Assembly: GCF_001645385.1 (NCBI RefSeq)
Contig: NZ_LVHI01000041.1
Location: forward strand, 113,144 to 172,994
Length of the DNA: 59,851 bases
Reading direction: 5' to 3'
Source of the DNA: Rhodococcoides kyotonense
Lineage (GTDB): Bacteria > Actinomycetota > Actinomycetes > Mycobacteriales > Mycobacteriaceae
A program made the position numbers and the translations under genes. Below the pieces are notes generated by a model. It worked only from the letters and a program-made list of their open reading frames with translations. It ran no database searches and had not been told where the DNA came from. Below are positions 45,276-52,842 of the stretch, in pieces. Every line of letters begins with the position of its first letter. Position 1 is the stretch's first letter.

Positions 45276-46613
45276 TCACTCTCCTTCGGACGGGATGCGC
45301 ACCGATATGCGCACTCCCCCGATGCGTGCCTTGCGGATCTCGAACGAGCCGCCGTGTTCTCGCGCCCGCGCAGCCATGTTGGCGAGCCCGCGATGACGAC
45401 CGTCGACGTCGCCCGTCTCGGCCATCCGCCACATGAGGCGAAGGTACGACGGGTCGCCTGCACCGTCGTCGGCGATGGAGAGCTGCACATGTCGTTCGCG
45501 GTACGCGAGGCGCAGTATCGCGCGGCTGGCCTTGGCGTGAACTGCGGTGTTGAACAATGCTTCTCCGGCGATGCGCAGCAGATCGTGCTCGCATGCGCTG
45601 CTCAGTTCCACGGGCGTTCCTTCGACGCGGAGCGAGACCTTCAGCTCGTCCGGCATGTGCACTATCGACAGCTGCTCGAGCATTTCCGGCAGCGACGTTC
45701 GATCCGCGTCCTGTGCGTGATTCAGCGCGTAGATGGCCGACCGCAACTGTTCGACGGCTCGGCGCGTCAGTTCTTTTGCAACGTCGAGACGCTCCAAACG
45801 TTCGTCGGCCGGAATATCGTTGCGGCACAAGTCGATCTGCATCCCAGCCGACAACACGGCCTGCGTGACGCTGTCGTGCAGTTCGCGCGCGATGCGATGC
45901 CTCTCCTCGTCGAGCACCTGATGTCGATGCGCGGCACCGAGTTGTCGTTGCGTCGCTTCGAGTTCCGCGTTGCGGACAGCGAGGTCCGCCGCAGTCCGAT
46001 GTGCCTCCGCGTATGCGTTCTCGGTGCGCTCGAGCAGAATGCGTCTGCTCTGATACAGCGCGGAGTTCTGCAGCGCGACGGCCGTCTGGCTCGCCAGAAT
46101 GCTGAGGACCGCCGAGTCGGTCGCGTCGAGAACCCGATGCTTCGGCGTCCACGCCGCGAACGCCCCGACGACACCTCCGTCGAGTGCGATGGGCACGAAT
46201 GCGTGGTGAGCGGCGATGACGGGACTTCGGCCGTCGCCGATCGTGGCGAGCCGAATCGCGTCGAGGCATTCGACGACATCGCCCGGCAACGGCGGACCTT
46301 CGACGTTGTCGACCAGGAACGGCGTCGCGTCCGGACCGAGCACGAGTCTGCGTGGTCCGGCGTCCGGTAGGGCGCCGTCGGCGAGCGCGAAGACCACCCA
46401 CTGAGCGCTCAGATGTGCACGAGCCGCCTCGGCGACGGCACAGATCAACGTCTCGGGGCCGTCGACCGTCCGCACGAGAGCACGCGAGATCAACTCCAAC
46501 GCATGGACGACGCGCTCGAGGCGCTCGGCCGCGCCACGATACTGGGGATAGAACGTGGCCTTTCCCGACCGCAGACCGGTCAGGAGGGACAGATCCGGTT
46601 GCGACGCCGTCAC
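45276..46613 (-). CDS. GAF-domain sensor histidine kinase
   Basis: The protein has 445 residues from the GTG at 46613, which overlaps the alcohol dehydrogenase stop by 4 bases (GTGA). No membrane segment is seen, so it is a cytosolic sensor. The GAF region spans about 40-185 (WVVFALADG ... SILASQTAVALQNSAL), followed by a coiled linker. The HisKA_3 box ERHRIARELHDSVTQAVLSAGMQ contains the phospho-accepting His246, and an HATPase domain has IAGEALFNTAVHAKAS and RHRGLANMAARA. It should sense a soluble alcohol/redox signal and phosphorylate the adjacent regulator. Confidence 0.92.
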   Translation of the reverse strand: MTASQPDLSLLTGLRSGKATFYPQYRGAAERLERVVHALELISRALVRTVDGPETLICAVAEAARAHLSAQWVVFALADGALPDAGPRRLVLGPDATPFLVDNVEGPPLPGDVVECLDAIRLATIGDGRSPVIAAHHAFVPIALDGGVVGAFAAWTPKHRVLDATDSAVLSILASQTAVALQNSALYQSRRILLERTENAYAEAHRTAADLAVRNAELEATQRQLGAAHRHQVLDEERHRIARELHDSVTQAVLSAGMQIDLCRNDIPADERLERLDVAKELTRRAVEQLRSAIYALNHAQDADRTSLPEMLEQLSIVHMPDELKVSLRVEGTPVELSSACEHDLLRIAGEALFNTAVHAKASRAILRLAYRERHVQLSIADDGAGDPSYLRLMWRMAETGDVDGRHRGLANMAARAREHGGSFEIRKARIGGVRISVRIPSEGE

Positions 46614-47827
46614 AGCGCGGTCCTGAACAGATCGACCATCTCTCGATGGGTCGCAGACCGCGGATTGGTCGACATGCATGCGTCGCGCAGCGCGTTGGTG
46701 GCGAGCACGTCGATGTCGGCGTCGCTGACGCCGATGTCCTTCAGTCCCTGGGGAACTCCGACCTGTCGAGCCAGTCGTTCGACCCGTTCCGCGACGGCAA
46801 GTGCAGCCTCCTCCGCGGATCCACGCGCCTCGGCGAGGCCCAGACTCGTCGCGACCGCGACGTAGGGCATCGGGTCGTGCGCAGCGTTGAATCGGATGAC
46901 GTGTGGCAGCAGCACACCGTTGATGACGCCGTGTGGCAGGTCCAGCAGCCCACCGACCTGATGGCTCATCGCATGCGTCGCACCGAGGATCGCGTTCGTG
47001 AACGCAAGGCCTGCTTCCAGAGCGGCCTGCGCCATCGACGTGCGCGCACCGAGGTCGGACGGGTCGGTCATCGTGTGCGCCAGGTGCGACGTCACCATCG
47101 TCACCGCACGCAGCGCATGGTGGTCGGTGAGTTGATTGTGCCCCAGCGACACGAACGCTTCGATTCCGTGCGTCAACGCGTCGAGACCCGTTGCGGCGTT
47201 GAGCCATTCGGGCATCGTCGTCAACAGTCTCGGATCGATGACGGTGATGTCGGGAACCAGCGCACGCCCGAGGATGGTGATCTTCGTCGATCGTGTGGTG
47301 TCGGTGACGATACAGAACTGCGAGACGTCCGCACCTGTTCCCGACGTCGTCGGCACCATGACGAGCGGGGGAATCGGTCGCGTCGCCTGGTCGACCCCCT
47401 CGAAATCGAGGATCGACCCACCGTTTCCGGCCAGGATCGCAATTCCTTTGGCTGCATCCATGACCGAGCCGCCGCCGATCGCGACGAGTACGTCGCATCC
47501 GGATTCCTGGTAGACGACGTGGCCGGCTTCGATCTCGACGTCCTTGGGATTGGGCGTCAGGTCGCTCCAGACCGTCGGCGCCAACCCTTCCTCGATCAGC
47601 AGCGAGGTCAGGTGCGCGACCCACCCCGCTTCGATGAGACCGCCGTCGGACACCACCAATGGGCGGCGGGCCCCGAGTCGCAGCGCGGCGTGCGCGACCT
47701 CGCCGAGCGAGTTCTGACCGAAGACGATCTCGGGCGCGTGGAACTTCAGTACGCGCGGCGCCTCGATCGCGTTTCGATGCGAATGCAGATCGGCTAGCGC
47801 CCGACCCGTCGCGGCCGTCTCGATCAT
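46610..47827 (-). CDS. Iron-type (group III) alcohol dehydrogenase, mycofactocin-linked candidate
   Basis: The protein has 405 residues. The Fe-ADH family motifs are present: IAIGGGSVMDAAKGIAIL, VPTTSGTGADVSQF and the metal-binding segment ATHAMSHQVGGLLDLPHGVINGVLLPHVIRFN with its histidines. In Mycobacterium smegmatis the homologous gene near mftM encodes an NDMA-dependent methanol dehydrogenase (Mno). Such enzymes hold NAD tightly and use mycofactocin as electron acceptor. That makes this the probable consumer of the cofactor made by the neighbouring mft genes; its alcohol substrate here is not known. It is the first gene of an ADH-kinase-regulator operon. Confidence 0.88.
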   Translation of the reverse strand: MIETAATGRALADLHSHRNAIEAPRVLKFHAPEIVFGQNSLGEVAHAALRLGARRPLVVSDGGLIEAGWVAHLTSLLIEEGLAPTVWSDLTPNPKDVEIEAGHVVYQESGCDVLVAIGGGSVMDAAKGIAILAGNGGSILDFEGVDQATRPIPPLVMVPTTSGTGADVSQFCIVTDTTRSTKITILGRALVPDITVIDPRLLTTMPEWLNAATGLDALTHGIEAFVSLGHNQLTDHHALRAVTMVTSHLAHTMTDPSDLGARTSMAQAALEAGLAFTNAILGATHAMSHQVGGLLDLPHGVINGVLLPHVIRFNAAHDPMPYVAVATSLGLAEARGSAEEAALAVAERVERLARQVGVPQGLKDIGVSDADIDVLATNALRDACMSTNPRSATHREMVDLFRTAL

Positions 47828-47943
47828 GTGCCTACTCGCCTCTGCTGTGCCTGCCGCTCGTGGTGCCGCGATCCGTGTGATTCACGTTACAACCCTAGCC
47901 GGACGGCGACCGAAGTTCCCACCAGCGGCCGGGCAGGTGGGCA

Positions 47944-47961
47944 CCTACCCGATCGGGCAGG
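47944..47961. promoter_or_regulatory. Near-palindrome upstream of the alcohol dehydrogenase
   Basis: CCTACCCGATCGGGCAGG is symmetric at 16 of 18 positions with a perfect 10-base core. It lies 117-134 bases upstream of the dehydrogenase ATG and is of the kind bound by NarL/LuxR-type regulators. The 12-base part CCTACCCGATCG recurs, inverted, at 54562-54573 upstream of the ABC-importer operon. Confidence 0.5.
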
Positions 47962-48007
47962 GCGACGAGCGACCGGCAGTCGACATACCGTAGCCGGCGT
48001 GCAAAAC

Positions 48008-48021
48008 TAGAACACGTTACA
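48008..48021. promoter_or_regulatory. KstR operator upstream of kshB
   Basis: TAGAACACGTTACA fits the KstR consensus TNNAACNNGTTNNA at every fixed position. It lies 23 bases before the ATG and just upstream of a TATAGA hexamer (48024-48029). KstR is the TetR-type repressor of the actinobacterial cholesterol/steroid regulon and is released by steroid CoA-esters. The kstR gene itself is not in the window. Confidence 0.8.
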
Positions 48022-48043
48022 GTTATAGACGAGAGGACGCCCG

Positions 48044-49090
48044 ATGGCGACAGCCGACGCACGCCGCGGCAACCGATCCCTGCTGCTCAGGGTCGCCGAG
48101 GTCGTCGACGAGACCCCCGAAGCGCGGTCCCTCGTCTTCGACCCACCCGACACGTTCGAGTATCTACCAGGCCAGTTTCTGACCGTACGAATTCCGAGCA
48201 AGAGAACGGGCGCAGTCGCCCGCTGCTACTCCCTGTCCAGTTCACCGCACCGCGGTGAGCCGCCGAAGGTGACCGTCAAACGCACGTACGACGGTTACGG
48301 CTCCAACTGGGTCTGCGACAACGTCGAGCCGGGAGACACGATCGAGGTGCTCCCCCCGTCGGGGCGATTCACCCCGAAGGACCTCGACGACGATTTCCTG
48401 CTCGTCGCCGCCGGGTCGGGAATCACGCCGATCATGTCGATTCTGAAGTCGGCACTGAGCGAAGGCATCGGAACGGTGACCCTGTTCTACGCGAATCGCA
48501 ACGAGAACTCCGTCATCTTCTCGAACGAACTACGGACGCTCGCAGCCGAATATCCCCGACGGTTGACCGTCGTACATTGGCTCGAATCGCTGCAGGGCAT
48601 ACCGACCGTCGACCAATTGGCCACTTTCGCGGCGCCGTGTCGTGACCGTTGTGCATTCGTGTGCGGGCCCGGGCCGTTCATGGATGCGGCCGTCAAAGCA
48701 CTTGCGTCGAGCGGTTTTCCGCGGAACCGAGTACGACGCGAGATCTTCACCTCGCTCGTCGGCGACCCGTTCGCCGCTGTCGCCGAGGCAGAGGTCGCCG
48801 AGAGTCCTGCCCAGGCGGACGACGCGGTCGCCGTCGTCGAACTCGACGGCGGGAGGCACACTCTCGCGTGGCCGCGTGACAGGACGCTCGTCGACATCAT
48901 GCTCGCCGAGGGCATCGACGTCCCCTACTCGTGCCGCGAGGGTGAGTGCGGGTCGTGCGCGTGCACCATGGTGGGCGGTGAAGTCGCGATGGAGAACACC
49001 GACGTCCTCGACGAGGACGACATCGCCGACGGGATGATCCTCGGGTGCCAGGCACGTCCCGTCAGCGACCGCGTCGAGATTCGGTTCTGA
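48044..49090 (+). CDS. kshB: 3-ketosteroid 9-alpha-hydroxylase reductase component
   Basis: The protein has 348 residues, with GAGAGG 7 bases before the ATG. The domain order is FAD-binding (RCYSLSSSPHRGE), NAD-binding (AAGSGITPIMSILK and CGPGPFMDAAVKAL) and a C-terminal plant-type [2Fe-2S] ferredoxin with CREGECGSCACTMV plus a fourth cysteine in LGCQ. This is the KshB layout. The enzyme passes NADH electrons to the Rieske oxygenase KshA in steroid ring opening, and related proteins serve other oxygenases. The perfect KstR box upstream supports the steroid role. kshA is not in the window. Confidence 0.87.
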   Translation: MATADARRGNRSLLLRVAEVVDETPEARSLVFDPPDTFEYLPGQFLTVRIPSKRTGAVARCYSLSSSPHRGEPPKVTVKRTYDGYGSNWVCDNVEPGDTIEVLPPSGRFTPKDLDDDFLLVAAGSGITPIMSILKSALSEGIGTVTLFYANRNENSVIFSNELRTLAAEYPRRLTVVHWLESLQGIPTVDQLATFAAPCRDRCAFVCGPGPFMDAAVKALASSGFPRNRVRREIFTSLVGDPFAAVAEAEVAESPAQADDAVAVVELDGGRHTLAWPRDRTLVDIMLAEGIDVPYSCREGECGSCACTMVGGEVAMENTDVLDEDDIADGMILGCQARPVSDRVEIRF

Positions 49091-49091
49091 C

Positions 49092-49385
49092 TCACCACGG
49101 ATCGACGAACACGGTGATCGGCTGGGTTTCGGCAGCGGTCGTCGACGCGGCGAGCGACGTGCGGGTGACCGTCGTATCCCAGTCGTGCGCATAAGGACCG
49201 GAGACGACGACGTTGGTGAAGCCCGCGTCCTCGAGTACACGAACCGCTGCCGGAGCCGAATACCCGGTGACGTCGGGAACCGTGAGGGTGTCGGCCGTTG
49301 CCGCGGAGGCCAGTGACGCACCGCCGAGGGACAACGATCCGACGGCGGCGAGAACTGCGGCGGTCTTCTTGAACGAGTTGCGCAC
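49092..49385 (-). CDS. Small secreted single-PASTA-domain protein
   Basis: The protein has 97 residues. A signal peptide is clear (MRNSFKKTAAVLAAVGSLSL, then cleavage after ASLASA, about residue 28). The mature part starts with LTVPDVTGYSAPAAVRVLEDAGFTNVVV, the beginning of a PASTA repeat, and ends ITVFVDPW. PASTA domains usually bind peptidoglycan or beta-lactams as tandem repeats on kinases or PBPs. A free single copy is unusual, and its role is unknown. It is convergent with kshB with a 1-base gap. Confidence 0.8.
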   Translation of the reverse strand: MRNSFKKTAAVLAAVGSLSLGGASLASAATADTLTVPDVTGYSAPAAVRVLEDAGFTNVVVSGPYAHDWDTTVTRTSLAASTTAAETQPITVFVDPW

Positions 49386-49420
49386 GATGACTCCTACGGA
49401 GAAGTGAATTGCTGACCTCT

Positions 49421-50089
49421 TCAGGTTGCACGCCTACCCTGAAAGTCCACGCCGTCCATGCTGTGGACTTCCTGGGTGCACAGCGCATTCAGCAGTTCGG
49501 TGTCGTGGCTGATCAGCAGGACACCCATTCCCGTTTCTTCGGCCTCGTTCCGAATGACGTGCATGATCGAGGCCGTCGTAGCCGCGTCGAGCATGGCCGT
49601 CGCCTCGTCGCAGATCAGATACTTCGGCTCCTGCGCCAGTGCCCGTGCGACACACGCTCGTTGCAGCTGCCCGTCGCTCACCTGGTGTGGACGACGCGTC
49701 AGCAGATCCGGCGTCAGGCCGACACGTGCAGCGAGATCGTGCGCGACGATCTTCCGCCCGACGATCGCGGCGGGCTGTTCGATGATGGACCGCAACGACA
49801 TTCGTGGATCCGTCGCGGCGCGTGGCGACTGGAACAGCATCGCCACCTGACGCCGCATGGACGCGGGCACGCCGAAACCAGTTCCTGGAACTGTACTTCC
49901 GTCGATGGTCACCGTCCCCGCGCGCGGTTCGAGCAGCATCGCCAACACCCGCGCCAACGTCGACTTTCCGGAGCCCGACGGCCCGGCAAGACCGACGATC
50001 TCTCCGGCCGACACCGACAACGACGCGTCCTGCAGCACGTTCGACGTACCGGCATATCCCGCGGTGATTCCGACTGCGTCGAGACTCAT
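49421..50089 (-). CDS. ABC transporter ATP-binding protein (DppF/NikE-like)
   Basis: The protein has 222 residues from the ATG at 50089 (ATGA overlap with the upstream ATPase gene). Walker A is GPSGSGKST, the signature is degenerate (VSDGQLQRA in place of LSGGQ, as is common in the second ATPase of peptide/nickel importers), Walker B is YLICDEATAMLD, and the H-loop is LISHDTE. It is shorter than usual DppF (about 300 residues) because the C-terminal OppA/oligopeptide extension is absent. It is the last gene of the importer operon. Confidence 0.9.
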   Translation of the reverse strand: MSLDAVGITAGYAGTSNVLQDASLSVSAGEIVGLAGPSGSGKSTLARVLAMLLEPRAGTVTIDGSTVPGTGFGVPASMRRQVAMLFQSPRAATDPRMSLRSIIEQPAAIVGRKIVAHDLAARVGLTPDLLTRRPHQVSDGQLQRACVARALAQEPKYLICDEATAMLDAATTASIMHVIRNEAEETGMGVLLISHDTELLNALCTQEVHSMDGVDFQGRRAT

Positions 50090-50997
50090 GCACTCACCCT
50101 CGTTCGGTATGCCCTGCTGCCGAGCGTGACCAGTTCGGTCGGTCCGCCGGACATGACGGTGTCCGGTCTGCGCAGGTGATAGACGCACTCACCCGGCAGA
50201 TCGGTGAGTTGTGGCGGGGTACCCGGCATGGGATGCAGCCCTCGCGACGGTAACGCGTTCACCAGATCCCGCGTGTAGTCGTGAAGCGGCTCGTCCAGAA
50301 CCAGTGCGGCAGGGCCGGTTTCCATGATGCGCGACGCGTACATCACCGCGACTCGATCGGCGACGGCCGTGCGCATGAGCGACGCCAGGTCGTGAGTGAT
50401 CAGCAGGACCGCGGCCCCGTCGTCGGCACACCGACGCAGGAGGCGCAGAACCCGATCGGTCAGTTCCCCGTCGAGGCCCGCTGTGGGCTCGTCGGCGACG
50501 ATCACCGCGGGATCGCCGACGAGCGCACCCGCGATGGCGACGCGCCCGGCCATGCCGCCGGACAATTCGTGCGGGTACAGGTCCAGGTCGGCAGGGTCGA
50601 GACCGACGGTGCGCGCAAGTTCGTCGGCACGATGGCGTGACCCGAGTACTCGTATGGTCTCGTCGAGCTGCGACCGAGCCGTCCGCACCGGCGTCAGATA
50701 CGACGACGCGGACTGCGGGATCAGCGCGACGTCACGGCCGCGGAAACCACTGTCGGCGAAGACGTCTACCGTGCGATTCGCAGTCGTGACCTCGATCGAT
50801 CCCGACACCCTCGATCCGACGGGCAACATTGCCATCACGGCCGACGCGAGAATCGATTTGCCGCAGCCGGATTCACCGACCAACGCCGTGACCGTCCCTG
50901 CCGGGACGGACAGATTCACGCCCGTCGCGGCGTGCACGACCGAGCCGTTGCCCAGTGGAATACGAATCGTCAGGTCGTCGATCGTCAGTGCAGTCAC
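50086..50997 (-). CDS. ABC transporter ATP-binding protein (DppD/NikD-like)
   Basis: The protein has 303 residues from the GTG at 50997, which overlaps the permease stop by 4 bases. Walker A is GESGCGKS, the signature LSGGMAGRVAIA, Walker B VIVADEPTAGLD and the H-loop LLITHDL. The C-terminal part DYTRDLVNALPSRGLHPMPGTPPQLTDLPGECVYHLRRPD is the oligopeptide/nickel-type extension. Unusual: the residues after LSGGM are AG where RQ is normal. It pairs with the second ATPase to energise the two permeases. Confidence 0.92.
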   Translation of the reverse strand: MTALTIDDLTIRIPLGNGSVVHAATGVNLSVPAGTVTALVGESGCGKSILASAVMAMLPVGSRVSGSIEVTTANRTVDVFADSGFRGRDVALIPQSASSYLTPVRTARSQLDETIRVLGSRHRADELARTVGLDPADLDLYPHELSGGMAGRVAIAGALVGDPAVIVADEPTAGLDGELTDRVLRLLRRCADDGAAVLLITHDLASLMRTAVADRVAVMYASRIMETGPAALVLDEPLHDYTRDLVNALPSRGLHPMPGTPPQLTDLPGECVYHLRRPDTVMSGGPTELVTLGSRAYRTRVSA

Positions 50998-51815
50998 AGT
51001 CGGAGCTCCGAAGGCTTGGGCGGGACCGTCGCGGCGCGTAGCGCCGACCCCGCAACGGCCATCGACACCGTGGCCAGGACGAGGATTCCGGCAGGAAACA
51101 CCAGAGTCCACCAGCCACCGAGCAGCAACGAACTCCTTGCTTCGGACAGCAGAGTTCCGAGACTGGGTTCGTGCGGCGGCAATCCGAAGCCCAGGAAGGA
51201 CAGGGTGGACTCGTGCCAGATCGCGTGCGGCAGAAGCAGAACGACGGCGACCAGAGCCTGCGGCAGGATCGCCGGCACCATGTGCCGCGTGATGACATGC
51301 GTGCGACTCGCGCCTGCAAGGACCGCCGCGTCGATGTAAGGCCGTCCACGCAGGCCGAGTATTTCCGACCGCACGATGCGCGCGACCTGCGTCCAGTGCG
51401 TCAGCGCGATCGACAGCACGATCGCGACGAGGCTACCGCGGAACATTGCGACGATGACGATCCCGAGCAGCAGGTGCGGCAACGCGTTGATCGCGTCGGT
51501 ACTGCGCATGACGACGCGGTCCACCGGGCCACCCCACAGTCCGGCGATCGTTCCGACGGCCGCTCCGATCACCGTCGCCAACAGCGCACACGCGGCGGCG
51601 ATCACCAGAGACGTACGGATCGCTGCCGCGCTGCGGACGAGCAGGTCTCGACCTGCCGAGTCCGTACCGAACCAGTGGGACGTCGACGGCCCTTGCCTGG
51701 CCGCAGCGAAGTCGGTGACACGATCGTCCACTCCCGACAGCCACGGCACGAACACCGCGTACAGCGCGAGCACAGCCAGAACCGCGCCCGCTACGGCGAG
51801 CCTGCGCCTATCCAT
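50994..51815 (-). CDS. ABC transporter permease (DppC/NikC-like)
   Basis: The protein has 273 residues with about six membrane segments. HWFGTDSAGRDLLVRSAAAIRTSL near the N-terminus and the EAA-type loop AAVLAGASRTHVITRHMVPAILPQALV are characteristic of the C-type permease of peptide and nickel importers. It overlaps the preceding permease gene by 8 bases and the following ATPase gene by 4 bases, so expression is tightly coupled. Confidence 0.92.
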   Translation of the reverse strand: MDRRRLAVAGAVLAVLALYAVFVPWLSGVDDRVTDFAAARQGPSTSHWFGTDSAGRDLLVRSAAAIRTSLVIAAACALLATVIGAAVGTIAGLWGGPVDRVVMRSTDAINALPHLLLGIVIVAMFRGSLVAIVLSIALTHWTQVARIVRSEILGLRGRPYIDAAVLAGASRTHVITRHMVPAILPQALVAVVLLLPHAIWHESTLSFLGFGLPPHEPSLGTLLSEARSSLLLGGWWTLVFPAGILVLATVSMAVAGSALRAATVPPKPSELRL

Positions 51816-52842
51816 CGGTCGTCACTCGCGGATCCAGACGTGCGACAACCACATCGGCGAGGAGCGATCCGAGCAGTACCGCCAACGTCGTTCCGATCGT
51901 CAGAAAGGCGAGCAACGCCATGTCCAGATCACGCGCGGATTGCACGATGGCTCCGGCGATTCCTGGCCACGAGAACACTTCCTCGACGAGGACCGCGCCG
52001 ACGACGAGCTCCGGCAGTCGCACGCCGACGACGTTGACGAACGGGGCGAGCGACGTCGGCACGATGTGCTTCCGTGTGATCGTCGACGTCGGAATACCGC
52101 GTGCCACTGCGCCTGCGACGAAGTCCTCTCCGCGCGAGACCGATACGGACTCGCGAACAGCCAGCAGCAACCACGGCAGCTGCGACAGCGCGAGAACCGC
52201 GACCGGGAGCGCCATGTGTGCCGCGACGCCGGCGAACGTCGGGTCGGCGCCCGCGTCCGTCAGCCCGGCGACCGGCAGCCAGCCGAGCCCGAGTGCGAAC
52301 AACGCGATCGCGCCGAGCGACAACACGAACGGTGGCAGACCCTGAATCGTGATGCACAGGGCGGTGACTGCGCGGTCGAGGATTCCACCGCTTCGAATTC
52401 CTGCGAGGACGCCGAGTACCAGCGCGACCGTCACGGCGAGCGCAAGCCCGACGCCTGCGAGCAGCAACGTCCACGGCACGCGCTCGGTCAGCACGTCCAC
52501 CACCGGCTGCCCGAAGGACCGCGACATGCCCAGGTCACCGGTGAACAGACCCTGCACCCACTGCCAGTACGTGGTGTACCAGGGCTGATCCAGACCGAGC
52601 TGCTCGGCGATCATCTGCTTGTCGGCATCCGACGTCGTCGTGTACCGAACTCCGAGATAGGCGACGAGCGGATCGAACGGCGAAATCGACGCTGCCGCGA
52701 ACAAACCCGCGGACACCGCAGCGCACACCGGAATCACGAACATCAGCCGGCGGCCGATCATGGCGAGGATCCCTCGGCGACGCGCACTCGGGTCGTGACG
52801 CGTCGTGGTCCTCGCGTCGGGCCGCGCGATCGTGGCCGTCAC
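51808..52842 (-). CDS. ABC transporter permease (DppB/NikB-like)
   Basis: The protein has 344 residues if it starts at the GTG at 52842, which gives the same 4-base GTGA overlap seen through the operon; an ATG at 52884 would add 14 residues overlapping the binding-protein gene. It has six membrane segments. IAEQLGLDQPWYTTYWQWVQGLFTGDLGMS and the EAA loop GAVARGIPTSTITRKHIVPTSLAPFVN are typical of the B-type permease. It forms the channel with the C-type permease. Confidence 0.9.
   Translation of the reverse strand: MTATIARPDARTTTRHDPSARRRGILAMIGRRLMFVIPVCAAVSAGLFAAASISPFDPLVAYLGVRYTTTSDADKQMIAEQLGLDQPWYTTYWQWVQGLFTGDLGMSRSFGQPVVDVLTERVPWTLLLAGVGLALAVTVALVLGVLAGIRSGGILDRAVTALCITIQGLPPFVLSLGAIALFALGLGWLPVAGLTDAGADPTFAGVAAHMALPVAVLALSQLPWLLLAVRESVSVSRGEDFVAGAVARGIPTSTITRKHIVPTSLAPFVNVVGVRLPELVVGAVLVEEVFSWPGIAGAIVQSARDLDMALLAFLTIGTTLAVLLGSLLADVVVARLDPRVTTDG

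Noticed and set aside
46614..47624. N-terminal extension of the histidine kinase frame
   Set aside because: This part is an out-of-frame shadow of the alcohol dehydrogenase gene; the kinase starts at the GTG at 46613 with a GTGA overlap.
47881..47900. Second KstR site before the alcohol dehydrogenase
   Set aside because: TTCACGTTACA matches only one half site; the first AAC is missing.
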